DNA of 64,000 nt from an uncultured Prochlorococcus sp. (GTDB lineage Bacteria > Cyanobacteriota > Cyanobacteriia > PCC-6307 > Cyanobiaceae), in NCBI GenBank assembly GCA_902564235.1, contig CACFAG010000005.1, forward strand, positions 1 through 64,000, read 5' to 3'. Made by a program: the position numbers and the translations under genes. Below the pieces are notes generated by a model. The model saw nothing but the letters and a program-made list of their open reading frames with translations. It was not told the DNA's origin and did no database searches. Positions 28,796 through 38,634 of this stretch are shown here, one piece after another. Numbering within the stretch: the stretch's first letter is position 1; every line of letters begins with the position of its first letter.

Positions 28796-30178
28796 TTAAT
28801 TAGCTAAATTCTTAAATCTTGTAAATTGAGGCTCAAATAATAATTTAACAGTTCCCACGGGCCCATTTCTATGTTTAGTGACAATGATTTCTGTTATCCC
28901 TCTATCTTCAGTCTCTGGATTATAGTATTCATCTCTGTATATCATTAATACTAAGTCTGCGTCTTGTTCAATAGAACCTGATTCTCTTAGATCGCTCAAC
29001 ATTGGTCTTTTATTTGTTCTAGACTCTACACCTCTACTAAGTTGAGACAAAGCAACTACTGGTACTTTTAATTCTCTAGCCATGCTTTTTAGACCTCTTG
29101 TTATTCGCGAAAGTTCTTGCACCCTATTATCAGGCGTAGTTCCTTCCATCAATTGGAGGTAATCGATCACAATTAATCCAAGTTCTTTTTTTTGTTCAGC
29201 TATTAATCTTCTGCATAGAGATCTCATCTCTAAAACACTTAAGTTTGGCTTGTCATCAATAAATATTGGTAATTGCCCCAATGAATTGATACCTTCTCCA
29301 AGCAATGGCCATTCATCTTGTTGTAATCTTCCTGTTCTAAGCCTGCCACTTTCGATTCCGACTTCCATGGAAAGTAATCTATATGTCAACTGTTCTTTAC
29401 TCATTTCAAGGCTAAATACGCACACAGGTAAATCTTGTGATTGAGCAACATTCTTAGCAAGGTTAAGAACTATTGACGTTTTTCCCATTGAAGGTCTGCC
29501 TGCAACGATTATTAAATCACTTCTTTGAAAGCCTTGAGTCATTGCATCAAGGTCGTAAAAATTTACGGGAATTCCTGCTACTGAAGTACCTAATGAGCGC
29601 GACTCTATTTCATTGAAAGTACTGGTAAGAATTTCAGCTGCTTGAGTAAGACCTTTCGAAGGCTTTTCTTGAGAGATTTCAAAAATTTTTTGCTCCGCTT
29701 TATCTAAAACTTCATTAGTATCTTGAGTCTGATCAAAACCTAATTGAACAACCTCATTTCCAGATCTGATAAGTTGCCTTCTCATGAATTTGTCGTTAAT
29801 TAAATTAGCAACTTGTTCTATAGAAGCTGTAGAGGATACATTTTCCACTAACTCAACCAGTTTGTTATTTCCTCCAATTTTTTCTAGTGATCCATTATCT
29901 GCTAACCACGCACTCATTGATGTTAAATCAGTTGGTTTACCTTGGGTATGTAACATTAATGCTGTTCTATAAATCTCTTGATGCGCATTTATATAAAAAG
30001 CTTCAGGTTTAATTAAGTCCGCAATTCTCCCGATCGCGTCTGGATCAAGGAGTATCCCACCAAGTACAGCTTCCTCAGCTTGAATGTTTTGAGGAGGTAC
30101 TAATCCAGCATTTTCACTATTAAAATCTTTTTTAAAGTTTTTATTTTGCCCATTATTTGGAAAAGGTACTGAAACCAT
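28796..30178 (-). CDS. dnaB: Replicative DNA helicase DnaB
   Basis: This 460-residue hexameric helicase has an N-terminal helical primase-interacting domain (PPQNIQAEEAVLGGILLDPDAI, residues 28-49), a linker near 180, and a RecA-like C-terminal domain with Walker A GRPSMGKTS at residues 227-235 and Walker B LIVIDYLQLM near 335. A later SDLRESGSIEQDADLVLMIYRDE block follows. No intein interrupts the P-loop, in contrast to some cyanobacterial DnaB proteins. It follows rplI by 58 bp, an arrangement (rplI-dnaB) conserved in many bacteria. Confidence 0.98.
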   Translation of the reverse strand: MVSVPFPNNGQNKNFKKDFNSENAGLVPPQNIQAEEAVLGGILLDPDAIGRIADLIKPEAFYINAHQEIYRTALMLHTQGKPTDLTSMSAWLADNGSLEKIGGNNKLVELVENVSSTASIEQVANLINDKFMRRQLIRSGNEVVQLGFDQTQDTNEVLDKAEQKIFEISQEKPSKGLTQAAEILTSTFNEIESRSLGTSVAGIPVNFYDLDAMTQGFQRSDLIIVAGRPSMGKTSIVLNLAKNVAQSQDLPVCVFSLEMSKEQLTYRLLSMEVGIESGRLRTGRLQQDEWPLLGEGINSLGQLPIFIDDKPNLSVLEMRSLCRRLIAEQKKELGLIVIDYLQLMEGTTPDNRVQELSRITRGLKSMARELKVPVVALSQLSRGVESRTNKRPMLSDLRESGSIEQDADLVLMIYRDEYYNPETEDRGITEIIVTKHRNGPVGTVKLLFEPQFTRFKNLAN

Positions 30179-30236
30179 ATCTATAATTGCTTAGATATAT
30201 ACTCTGGCTACTTTTTCAAATAATGCAACATATTAG

Positions 30237-30692
30237 TTAACTTGTTACTTCAATATTTACTTCTGCATTTACTTCTTGATGTAATTTTATTTTTGCAGTG
30301 AAAGAACCTAAATTATGAATATCAGGAACTGTGATGTTTCTTCTATCAATTTCTTTTTTGGTCGATGCTTGTATCGCTTCAGCAACATCACCGTTTGTCA
30401 CAGTTCCAAAAAGTACTCCATCTTCTCCAACCTGTTTTTTAATAGTGAATCTACCTATTGTTGATAATGCAGTTTGGAAATCTAAAGCTTCTTGCTTTAG
30501 TTTGTCGGCAGCAATTTTTTCTTTTTCTTTTTTCCTTTCAATTTGTTTAAGCACAGCTGGTGTTACATTCGTTGCCTTGCCATAAGGAAATAGAAAATTT
30601 CTTGCATATCCAGGAGCTACTTCAACTAGATCTCCTTCTTTTCCTAATGAGGCGATTGATTCAGTTAATGCGACTTGTACTCTTTTAGCCAT
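30237..30692 (-). CDS. rplI: 50S ribosomal protein L9
   Basis: This 151-residue protein from ATG 30692 reads [20 protein letters not shown] at the start and then [16 protein letters not shown], the L9 N-terminal rRNA-binding signature. A long connecting helix ([19 protein letters not shown], residues about 46-70) leads to the C-terminal domain. A TTG five codons upstream is less likely. L9 binds domain V of 23S rRNA at the L1 side of the 50S subunit. It precedes dnaB as in many genomes. Confidence 0.97.
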   Translation of the reverse strand: MAKRVQVALTESIASLGKEGDLVEVAPGYARNFLFPYGKATNVTPAVLKQIERKKEKEKIAADKLKQEALDFQTALSTIGRFTIKKQVGEDGVLFGTVTNGDVAEAIQASTKKEIDRRNITVPDIHNLGSFTAKIKLHQEVNAEVNIEVTS

Positions 30693-30712
30693 GAAATTTT
30701 TCAACAATTAAG

Positions 30713-31651
30713 TTAATAATAAGACCTAGAGGGTAACTTTACTTTTTTTGCAAGACCTAATTTCGCAAGAATCTTAATATGTTCCCATGTTATATCGATT
30801 TGACCTCTAAATAATCCTTGTTTTGCTGAATTTGGAAATGCATGATGGTTGTTATGCCAACCTTCTCCAAACGTTAATGCAGCAACCCATACATTGTTTT
30901 TGGATGAATCACCACTTTCAAATGGTGACTTACCCCAACAATGTGTTGCAGAGTTTACTAGCCAAGTTACGTGATATACAACCACAAGTCTTAATGGAAT
31001 TCCCCAAAGCACTAGTGCCCATCCTCCAACTCCTAATTTTTGACCTATTGCGTATAAAGTAAGTCCAATAGGAATTTGTAAGAATAAAAAATACTTATTT
31101 AGAAATCTATAATATGGATCTTTAATTAAATCTGCACTTAATTTTGGAACAGCTTTGAGTGCTTCAACATCTTTAAACATCCAACCCATATGACTCCACC
31201 AAAAACCTTTTTTACTATTGTGATGATCTACTTCAGTATCTGAAAAAGAGTGGTGATGCCTATGTAAACCTACCCAATCTATTGGTCCATGCTGGCAACT
31301 TATAGCTCCACAGGTAGCGAAAAATCTTTCTAACCATCTTGGAACAATGAACGATCTGTGTGATAACAATCTGTGATATCCAAGAGTGACTCCTAAACAA
31401 GCAGTTACCCAGTAAAAAAATAATAATGCAGTGACTGAAGGGAGACTCCAAAATTTTGGTTGTATAGCTACAAGAGAAAGAATATGAATTGCAGCCATGA
31501 AAACTATTGTTCCCCAAGTTTTATGTAGTCTTGGAGGATATCTTTTTGAATGGCTAGAAGGTTCCAGTAATTTTTCTGAGAGTTCTATAACTTTTTCAGT
31601 TGGAACAGGTTTTTTTAATTTTGCTGTTTCTTGGAAGATTACTGAATTCAT
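30713..31651 (-). CDS. desC: Membrane fatty acid desaturase, probable delta-9 acyl-lipid type
   Basis: This 312-residue diiron membrane desaturase has all three histidine boxes: HRLLSH at residues 93-98, HRHHH at 130-134, and HNNHH near residue 268 within GEGWHNNHHAFPNSAKQG. Box spacing and the TCLGVTLGYH-type context match cyanobacterial DesC, which puts the first double bond at the delta-9 position of acyl chains esterified to lipids. Membrane segments lie near residues 47-63, 74-90 and about 190-230. It is divergent from the HTH-like gene and sits 20 bp before rplI. Regiospecificity is inferred from family resemblance. Confidence 0.88.
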   Translation of the reverse strand: MNSVIFQETAKLKKPVPTEKVIELSEKLLEPSSHSKRYPPRLHKTWGTIVFMAAIHILSLVAIQPKFWSLPSVTALLFFYWVTACLGVTLGYHRLLSHRSFIVPRWLERFFATCGAISCQHGPIDWVGLHRHHHSFSDTEVDHHNSKKGFWWSHMGWMFKDVEALKAVPKLSADLIKDPYYRFLNKYFLFLQIPIGLTLYAIGQKLGVGGWALVLWGIPLRLVVVYHVTWLVNSATHCWGKSPFESGDSSKNNVWVAALTFGEGWHNNHHAFPNSAKQGLFRGQIDITWEHIKILAKLGLAKKVKLPSRSYY

Positions 31652-31726
31652 GATATTGAAATACTATTTTCAAAATTACCGATATGTAATAATATCATAC
31701 TATACTATTGATAAGTTTAATTATCT

Positions 31727-32425
31727 GTGAGTCTCGGATATCGCGATAAATTATCTAGAGGTCGAAGGGCTATGGCTCATTTGATACATCTCTGGCATGA
31801 AAGAAATGGATGGTCGCACAGAGTTTTACCATTACTTTCTGAAGTTCTTGATTTAGGTAAAGTTCATAATTCGCAAATTTCTAATCTTAGAAATGGGAAG
31901 TTATCTTCGCCAGGTCCTGAAGTTTTTCTTGCTTTAGCTCAAGTTAATACGATTCTTGATCAAGGTATAGAAAAAATCAGGGATCGTTTTGAAAGTGATT
32001 ACCCAGAGTTATGGAAATCTTTGGAAGAGTCTGCATTACCCCTAATAAATGATTCTGGTAATCCATTGTCGGCAGGGGAGTTATTCGAGATATTTTCAGG
32101 ATTAAAATCTTTACCTTCATCTTTTGACTGGTATATAGAAGATGAAGAAGCTTCTGCTTTAAGTGATGCTCTTTCAGTGCATTTTTGTCAGAATAAGGCT
32201 TGGAGATCATGTAAAATTAAGGTGATGGAAGCCTATGCTGTCAATAAATCTGCCCGTAGAGAACGTTTTGCTGAGGTAATAGCAGGAATTAGAGATTATA
32301 CGGCAGAAGAATTAGATGGAGAACTTCTTGATTTATATGAGGCTTCAAAAAAACTTTCTTATTTTCAGGGTAGGGGACCTAATGCTTTTCTCGCAGAATT
32401 AAGAAATTTAGCTTCTGAAAAATAA
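31727..32425 (+). CDS. Unknown protein with a possible XRE-like helix-turn-helix
   Basis: This 232-residue protein is not confidently assigned. Residues about 12-70 read as helices with a segment KVHNSQISNLRNGKLSSPGP followed by EVFLALAQVN, which resembles the recognition helix and next helix of XRE-type DNA-binding domains. The remainder is helical and acidic, with no catalytic motif. The start is GTG 31727; a later ATG at residue 16 is possible. It is followed 18 bp later by the Met-gamma-lyase-like gene and then gcvH-gcvP, so regulation of that cluster is conceivable but only an inference. Confidence 0.65.
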   Translation: MSLGYRDKLSRGRRAMAHLIHLWHERNGWSHRVLPLLSEVLDLGKVHNSQISNLRNGKLSSPGPEVFLALAQVNTILDQGIEKIRDRFESDYPELWKSLEESALPLINDSGNPLSAGELFEIFSGLKSLPSSFDWYIEDEEASALSDALSVHFCQNKAWRSCKIKVMEAYAVNKSARRERFAEVIAGIRDYTAEELDGELLDLYEASKKLSYFQGRGPNAFLAELRNLASEK

Positions 32426-32443
32426 TATGAGTTTTCATAATAA

Positions 32444-33730
32444 ATGACACTAAACAATAACTTAAAACTGGCTGAAAACGCTGTTCTTTCTGTCGAAGAG
32501 AGTTTAAGTAAAGTTTTCCAAGAAAGATCCAATCAGGTTTTTCAGAAATTAGAAAATATTTTGACAATTTTTAAGGAAGAAAAAGTTTCTACTAGTCATT
32601 TCAATCAATCTTCTGGTAGTGGTCATAATGATATATCTAGAGAAAAAATTGATGCGGTTTTTGCAAGATTGTTTCTTGCTGAAAAGGCAGCTGTGAGGAT
32701 GCAATTTGTAAGTGGAACGCATGCAATAAGTTCTGTCTTATTTGGAATTCTTAGGCCTGGAGATGTTATGTTATCTCTTACAGGACAACCATATGACACG
32801 TTAGAAGAAGTCATTGGAATAAGGGGAGGAGAAAAAGGTTCACTTAAAAATTTTGAGATTGAATATAAGCAAATAAATATCTGCGAGAATTTTGATTCTT
32901 TTGAAGAAAAAATTGTGCATTCTTTTAAAGAAAATTCATGCAAATTAGTATTTATACAAAAAAGTTGTGGATATAGTTGGAGAAAATCTCTTACGAATCA
33001 TCAGATAGAGAAAATTTGTAGCCTAATTCATTCTCTTGATCCTAACTGTATATGTTTTGTTGATAACTGTTATGGGGAGCTTGTTGAAGATAGTGAACCA
33101 ATTTCTAAAGGGGCAAATATAATTGCTGGATCATTGATTAAAAATTTGGGAGGAACAATTGTTCCTACTGGCGGGTACGTTGCAGGAGATGCAGAGTTGG
33201 TTGAGATGGCTTGTTCTAGATTAACGTCACCAGGTATTGGTTCTTCTGCAGGAATAAATTTTGGACTAGGGAGATTAATTTTGCAGGGTTTGTTTTTAGC
33301 ACCACAAATTGTTCACGAATCATTAAAAGGTGCTGATATGGTTGCAACAGTCTTTAAAAATTTAGGATTTAAAGTTTTACCAGAGCCAGCAACGTATAGA
33401 TCTGATCTTATTCAGTCAGTTAGATTGAATAATCCTGATTTGGTACAAAAAGTTTGTCAATCTTTTCAAAATTCTTCACCAATAGATTCTTTTCTGAATG
33501 TTGTTCCATCATCAATGTATGGATATGATTCAAAATTATTGATGGCAGGAGGTACATTTATTGAAGGTAGTACAAGTGAATTTTCTGCTGATGCTCCTCT
33601 AAGAGATCCTTACAATATTTTTGTTCAAGGTGGTTCTCACATAGCTCACATCAAAATTGCATTAATTAGATTATTATTTGAATTATTAGAGGAAAATTTA
33701 ATTACAAAACAATCTCTAATTAATTCTTAA
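32444..33730 (+). CDS. Methionine gamma-lyase family PLP enzyme (aluminium-resistance-type)
   Basis: This 428-residue fold-type I PLP protein contains RMQFVSGTHAISSVLFGILR near residue 85, CFVDNCYGELVED near residue 205 (the PLP aspartate), and GSLIKNLGGTIVPTGGYVAG with the presumed Schiff-base lysine near residue 233. These match the Met_gamma_lyase/Alum_res family rather than the classical Cys/Met-metabolism family. The physiological substrate is not established. It lies 18 bp after the HTH-like gene and 9 bp before gcvH, suggesting one plus-strand transcript with glycine cleavage genes. Confidence 0.85.
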   Translation: MTLNNNLKLAENAVLSVEESLSKVFQERSNQVFQKLENILTIFKEEKVSTSHFNQSSGSGHNDISREKIDAVFARLFLAEKAAVRMQFVSGTHAISSVLFGILRPGDVMLSLTGQPYDTLEEVIGIRGGEKGSLKNFEIEYKQINICENFDSFEEKIVHSFKENSCKLVFIQKSCGYSWRKSLTNHQIEKICSLIHSLDPNCICFVDNCYGELVEDSEPISKGANIIAGSLIKNLGGTIVPTGGYVAGDAELVEMACSRLTSPGIGSSAGINFGLGRLILQGLFLAPQIVHESLKGADMVATVFKNLGFKVLPEPATYRSDLIQSVRLNNPDLVQKVCQSFQNSSPIDSFLNVVPSSMYGYDSKLLMAGGTFIEGSTSEFSADAPLRDPYNIFVQGGSHIAHIKIALIRLLFELLEENLITKQSLINS

Positions 33731-33739
33731 ATTTTTATC

Positions 33740-34129
33740 ATGACCTACCGGTTCCCAGAAAATCTAAATTATGCTGATACACATGAGTATGTACTAGAAG
33801 AAAATGATCTTTTAAAAATAGGTGTTAGTGAATTTGCAATAGATCAATTAGGCGATATTGTTTTTGTAGAGTTACCTGAAGTGGGTTCTACTTTCCAAAA
33901 AGGTGATTCTTTTGGAACTATTGAATCTGTTAAAGCCGTAGAGGAGGTTTACCTGCCTTTTTCAGGAGAAATCAAAATGATAAATGAGAGTGTTATTGAT
34001 AATCCTGAAATATTACAAAACGATCCTATAGGAGAAGGATGGTTAATTGTTTTTAAACCTGATTCAAAAGTCTCATTTGATGATTTGATGACTTCAGATG
34101 CATATAAATCAAAGGTTATGCCAAATTAA
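33740..34129 (+). CDS. gcvH: Glycine cleavage system H protein
   Basis: This 129-residue lipoyl carrier shows the strand pattern YADTHEYVLEENDLLKIGVS, GDIVFVELPEVGSTFQKGDS and the lipoylation site ESVKAVEEVYLPFSGE, with the modified lysine near residue 64. It shuttles the aminomethyl group between the P, T and L proteins. It is followed 44 bp later by gcvP. gcvT is elsewhere in the window, and the L protein (dihydrolipoamide dehydrogenase) is not here. Confidence 0.97.
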   Translation: MTYRFPENLNYADTHEYVLEENDLLKIGVSEFAIDQLGDIVFVELPEVGSTFQKGDSFGTIESVKAVEEVYLPFSGEIKMINESVIDNPEILQNDPIGEGWLIVFKPDSKVSFDDLMTSDAYKSKVMPN

Positions 34130-34173
34130 AGCAAAATCTTTACCAATAGGTTAGGTTATAGAAAAAATTTGAC

Positions 34174-37083
34174 ATGAAATCCGAAATTGGTTCAGATTTA
34201 TTTATTAATAGGCACCTAGGTTTGAGTGATATTGATGCAAAAAAAATGCTTTCCAAGCTTGGTTTTGATCATATTGATCAATTTATAGAACAAGTTATTC
34301 CTCCAGATATTCAGTTAGAAGATAAATATTCTGAAAAACTACCCCAAGGCTGTTCTGAAATTGATGCTTTAAAGGAATTAGAAGATATTGCTAATAAAAA
34401 TTTAAAAATGAGATCCTTAATAGGCCTCGGTTATTATGACAATCATATGCCAAAAGTAATCCAAAGGCATGTTCTAGAAAATCCAAGGTGGTATACCTCT
34501 TACACTCCATATCAAGCGGAAATTGCACAAGGTAGATTAGAAGCTCTTTTTAATTTTCAAACTATTGTTTGTGAATTAACAGGGTTCTCTGTGGCAAATG
34601 CATCTCTATTAGATGAGGGGACTGCTGCTGCAGAGGCGATGGCTATGAGTTTTGCTGCAAGAAAAAATAAATCTTCAAAAGTCTACTTAGTGGAATCAAA
34701 TGTTTTTGATCATACTTTTAATGTTTTATTAACCAGAGCAAAACCTTTGGGGATATCTTTAAAAAGATTTAATAAAAATAATTTTTCTCATCAAAATGAT
34801 GTGTTTGGGATATTGCTACAATTGCCAGGTAAAAATGGTGAACTATTCGACCCAACATACTTAATATCCCAGGCACATATATCGGAAATTATTGTTACGG
34901 CATGTATTGATCCACTTGCACAAGTATTAATTAAACCAATCTCTGAATTTGGTGTGGATGTTGCAGTTGGTAGTATGCAAAGATTTGGGGTTCCAATGGG
35001 TTTTGGTGGTCCGCACGCCGCATTTTTTGCATGTAGTGAAAAATATAAAAGGCTAATACCCGGAAGAATTGTTGGGCAAACTCTTTCTAAGAATGGAGAA
35101 AAGTCTTTAAGACTAGCCTTGCAAACAAGAGAGCAACATATCAGAAGGGAGAAAGCTACTAGTAACATTTGTACTGCCCAATCTTTGCTAGCTATAATTT
35201 CTTCTTTTTATGCCATCTATCATGGACCCGAAGGTTTAACTCATATTGCTAAGAGATTAGTTGAGTTGAGAATAAATTTAGAATCAAGTTTATCTAATTT
35301 AGGTTTTGATATTCCTGATGGAATTAGATTTGATAGTGTTGACATATATTCTGAACACTCTGCAAAGATTCATTATGAAGCTCTTAAAAAAGGATACAAT
35401 CTAAGAATTTTGCCTTTGGGATCATCTATAGAAGACTCAACTGGCTTTGGAATTTCTTTAGATGAGCTTAGCAATGAAAAAGAAATCCAAGACATTTTAA
35501 CTTTCATAGCAAATGCCATAGAAAAAAAAGAAGACCTAGAGCATATTAAATTTGATAAGGGATTTTATCTGGAAAGCACATTCATAAGATCTAATGAATG
35601 GATGCAGCAAGATTTGTTCACAATTTATCAAAGTGAAACTGAATTAATGAGATATATATTTCGACTTGCGGAAAAAGATTTTTCTTTGGTTGATGGAATG
35701 ATGCCATTAGGAAGCTGTACCATGAAGTTAAATTCTGCAGCAGAGCTAAATCCAGTCTCTTGGGCAAATTTATCTTCAATTCATCCTTTTGCTCCAAGAA
35801 ATCAAACTCTTGGCTATTCAAAAATAATATCTGACTTAGAAAAATGGATAAGTGAAATTGTTGGTTTAAAATCAGTTTCTTTCCAGCCAAATGCAGGTTC
35901 TCAAGGGGAGTTTGCGGGTTTATTGGCTATAAATTCTTACTTTGAATCAAAAGGGGAATATTTAAGAAAAAAATGTTTAATTCCTAAAAGTGCTCATGGG
36001 ACAAATCCTGCTAGTGCGGTCATGGCAGGTTTTGAGGTTTTAACTATTGAATGTGATGATGAAGGAAATATTGATTTTCAAGATTTGTCTGTAAAGGTGA
36101 AGAAATTTGATAACCAAATTGGAGCCCTTATGTTAACCTATCCATCTACACATGGAGTTTTTGAATTACAAATTAGAAAAATATGTGATTTAATCCACTC
36201 TGTTGGAGGATTTGTCTACTTAGATGGAGCTAATCTGAATGCCCAGGTTGGATTGTGCAAACCGGGGAATTATGGTGTTGACGTTTGTCATTTGAATTTA
36301 CATAAGACATTTTGTATTCCACATGGCGGCGGCGGCCCAGGAGTTGGGCCAGTTGCTGCATCAGAAACTTTAAGTCCTTTTTTGCCTACGCATTCTTTAA
36401 AGGATAATAACGTTTTTAATTGTTCAAATTATGTATCTTCTGCCAAGCATGGGAGTGCAAGTATTCTTCCAATTAGTTGGATGTATATAAAAATGGCTGG
36501 TTTTAGGGGCTTAAGAAAAGCAACTGAGCATGCAATTTTGTCGGCAAATTATATTGCGCATTCTTTAAAGCATAAATACAAGATTCTTTATAAAGGGAAA
36601 AATAATTTTGTAGCACATGAATGTATTTTAGACTTTAGAGATTTAAAATCTAAAACTGGTTTGAGTGTAAATGATTTAGCTAAACGACTAATAGACTATA
36701 GTTTTCATGCCCCCACTGTCAGTTGGCCTGTTCCAGAGACCATAATGATAGAGCCTACTGAAAGTGAGAGTTTGGCAGAATTGGATAGATTTTGTGAGGC
36801 TATGCTACTAATCGCGGAAGAAATTAATGAGATAGAAAATAATATTGAATTACATAATAATAATGTAATAAGTAATTCTCCTCATACACTAGATGAGTTG
36901 ATTGCTGATAATTGGAGTTATCCTTATTCAAAGAGAAAAGCTTCTTCTCCTTATAAAACTCAATCATCTATAAAGTTTTGGTCTTCAGTTTCTAGGATTA
37001 ATAATGCATATGGTGATCGTAATTTAATTTGTTCTTGCAATGTAAATCAATCGGATGCTTTAGAAGAAAAAAAATGTGCTTAA
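34174..37083 (+). CDS. gcvP: Glycine dehydrogenase (decarboxylating), P protein
   Basis: This 969-residue homodimeric-type P protein decarboxylates glycine using PLP and loads the aminomethyl group on GcvH. The N-terminal half has LIGLGYYDNHMPKVIQRHVL and the C-terminal catalytic half has GMMPLGSCTMKLNSAAEL. The PLP-binding lysine is in HLNLHKTFCIPHGGGGPG near residue 711. Length fits fused (not split) GcvPA-GcvPB. Glycine is a product of photorespiration in cyanobacteria, so this is a core salvage enzyme. A 128 bp AT-rich gap without visible features follows. Confidence 0.98.
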   Translation: MKSEIGSDLFINRHLGLSDIDAKKMLSKLGFDHIDQFIEQVIPPDIQLEDKYSEKLPQGCSEIDALKELEDIANKNLKMRSLIGLGYYDNHMPKVIQRHVLENPRWYTSYTPYQAEIAQGRLEALFNFQTIVCELTGFSVANASLLDEGTAAAEAMAMSFAARKNKSSKVYLVESNVFDHTFNVLLTRAKPLGISLKRFNKNNFSHQNDVFGILLQLPGKNGELFDPTYLISQAHISEIIVTACIDPLAQVLIKPISEFGVDVAVGSMQRFGVPMGFGGPHAAFFACSEKYKRLIPGRIVGQTLSKNGEKSLRLALQTREQHIRREKATSNICTAQSLLAIISSFYAIYHGPEGLTHIAKRLVELRINLESSLSNLGFDIPDGIRFDSVDIYSEHSAKIHYEALKKGYNLRILPLGSSIEDSTGFGISLDELSNEKEIQDILTFIANAIEKKEDLEHIKFDKGFYLESTFIRSNEWMQQDLFTIYQSETELMRYIFRLAEKDFSLVDGMMPLGSCTMKLNSAAELNPVSWANLSSIHPFAPRNQTLGYSKIISDLEKWISEIVGLKSVSFQPNAGSQGEFAGLLAINSYFESKGEYLRKKCLIPKSAHGTNPASAVMAGFEVLTIECDDEGNIDFQDLSVKVKKFDNQIGALMLTYPSTHGVFELQIRKICDLIHSVGGFVYLDGANLNAQVGLCKPGNYGVDVCHLNLHKTFCIPHGGGGPGVGPVAASETLSPFLPTHSLKDNNVFNCSNYVSSAKHGSASILPISWMYIKMAGFRGLRKATEHAILSANYIAHSLKHKYKILYKGKNNFVAHECILDFRDLKSKTGLSVNDLAKRLIDYSFHAPTVSWPVPETIMIEPTESESLAELDRFCEAMLLIAEEINEIENNIELHNNNVISNSPHTLDELIADNWSYPYSKRKASSPYKTQSSIKFWSSVSRINNAYGDRNLICSCNVNQSDALEEKKCA

Positions 37084-37211
37084 AGGACTAGCTTTCTCTT
37101 ACTTACTTAGTTATTATCGATTTGAATAAAATTTAATATTTTCTTATAGAAATTTTTTAAATTTTTTTATTAAAATATTCAAGCATCAAATTTTTTGGGG
37201 TATTTGAAGCT

Positions 37212-37460
37212 ATGACCAAAGACTTTAAAGCTGGTAATGTTAAACATTTACCAATTGAAAATGTAGAATTACCAAATTTTGTCAATAATTCTCTAGGAGG
37301 TAATTCAAATATTTGTTATATAGATGGAACTAATGTAATAAGAGTACCTTTCGGTAAAAGATTTTCAAAGAAGAAAAGACCTGAAAAGAATCAAAATATT
37401 GCTACCTTAATACTACCTTTGAGTTCATATAGTAACCCTACTCCTCCACATGTAGCATAA
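37212..37460 (+). CDS. Small unknown protein, 82 residues
   Basis: The frame begins at ATG 37212 and ends 14 bp before the convergent sqdX. The protein has VKHLPIENVELPNFVNNSLG, a central VIRVPFGKRFSKKKRPEKNQ basic patch, and a proline-rich end (YSNPTPPHVA). There is no signal peptide, membrane span or known motif. It has its own 128 bp upstream region after gcvP. I think it is real because of its stable non-shadow position and composition, but no function can be stated. Confidence 0.55.
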   Translation: MTKDFKAGNVKHLPIENVELPNFVNNSLGGNSNICYIDGTNVIRVPFGKRFSKKKRPEKNQNIATLILPLSSYSNPTPPHVA

Positions 37461-37473
37461 GTAAAAAAATTTG

Positions 37474-38607
37474 CTACGACGTCTTTTTGAGTGTACTTGT
37501 ATAGTAATTTTGTAGTTGTAACGTTGCTTGATTCCAGTCCCATTTTTCTGCTTCATTTCTTGCCTCTTTTCTCATAAATTCTCTTTTATCTTCATTTTCA
37601 AGAATTTTTTTTGTCGCTTCAATTAAACTTTTTATCCCATTATCTGTTTCATCAGGATCATATAAACATCCATTTATTCCATCGCTTATTATATCTGGAA
37701 TTCCTCCTTTGTTGGCTCCGATAACTGGACATCCTGCCGCCATTGCTTCTAGTAAAACTAATCCAAGTGTTTCTGTACTTGAGGGAAATAAAAATATATC
37801 TCCAGAGGCATAAGCGCTAGCCAGTTCATCGCCAGATAAATATCCCATGAAAGTTGTTTTGGTATTTTCGAAGATTTTTTCAAGCTGTTTTCTATATGGT
37901 CCGTCACCTACAAGTGCTAAGCAAGCATTAGGAATATTTTTTAAGACGGGTTTTATTCTCTCAATTTGCTTTTCTGCCGATAATCTCCCTACATATATCA
38001 ATAGGTACTTAGCATCTCGATATTTTCCAAACAATTTTTCTCTCATTTTTTTACTTCTCAAACTAGGCCGGAATCTATAAGTATCTACTCCTCTTTGCCA
38101 AAGAGCAGTTCTTTGTATGCCTTTATCTTTTAATTCATTGACCATAGCGGTTGAAGTACATAAATTTAATAAGGCTTGATTATGAGCTGCTTTGAGTAAT
38201 TCCCATAAAAGTGGCTCTAACATCCCCATACCGTAGTGTTCAAGATATTTAGGAAGATGAGTATGGTAGCTTGCAATTAAGGGAATACTATTAGTTTTTG
38301 CCAACCATATACCACCTAAGCCAAGTACGGCTGGATTAACAACATGTATCAAATCTGGTTTGAATTTTTCTAACTTATCTGAAACAGTAGGACCGGGCAA
38401 ACCAAGCTTTAACTCTGGATATAATGGTAATGGCATTGCAGCAACTCCAACTACAGTTGCTCCCATAAATGACTCCGGACAACCTTCGGGACAAAAAACT
38501 ATAACTTCATTCCCATTTTTTATTAAAAATTCAATAGTTTTAGTGAGTCTTGTTACTATGCCGTCAACTTTAGGTAAAAAAGTTTCAGTAAATAATGCAA
38601 TTTTCAC
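37474..38607 (-). CDS. sqdX: Sulfoquinovosyldiacylglycerol synthase, GT4 glycosyltransferase
   Basis: This 377-residue GT-B fold enzyme transfers sulfoquinovose from UDP-sulfoquinovose to diacylglycerol to form the sulfolipid SQDG. It begins KIALFTETFLPKVDGIVTRL, has IYVGRLSAEKQIERI near residue 204 and the donor-site block SSTETLGLVLLEAMAAGCPVIG near residue 275. The pairing with sqdB 27 bp upstream makes the assignment firm; on sequence alone it would be a generic GT4. SQDG replaces phospholipids in Prochlorococcus thylakoids and plasma membrane. Confidence 0.93.
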   Translation of the reverse strand: MKIALFTETFLPKVDGIVTRLTKTIEFLIKNGNEVIVFCPEGCPESFMGATVVGVAAMPLPLYPELKLGLPGPTVSDKLEKFKPDLIHVVNPAVLGLGGIWLAKTNSIPLIASYHTHLPKYLEHYGMGMLEPLLWELLKAAHNQALLNLCTSTAMVNELKDKGIQRTALWQRGVDTYRFRPSLRSKKMREKLFGKYRDAKYLLIYVGRLSAEKQIERIKPVLKNIPNACLALVGDGPYRKQLEKIFENTKTTFMGYLSGDELASAYASGDIFLFPSSTETLGLVLLEAMAAGCPVIGANKGGIPDIISDGINGCLYDPDETDNGIKSLIEATKKILENEDKREFMRKEARNEAEKWDWNQATLQLQNYYTSTLKKTS

Positions 38608-38634
38608 TTTGTTGGAGTAATTATTTCAGAAATT

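Noticed and set aside
28796..30178. Intein in dnaB (and in dnaX)
   Set aside because: Inteins occur in some cyanobacterial copies, but both genes here are of normal length with uninterrupted Walker motifs.
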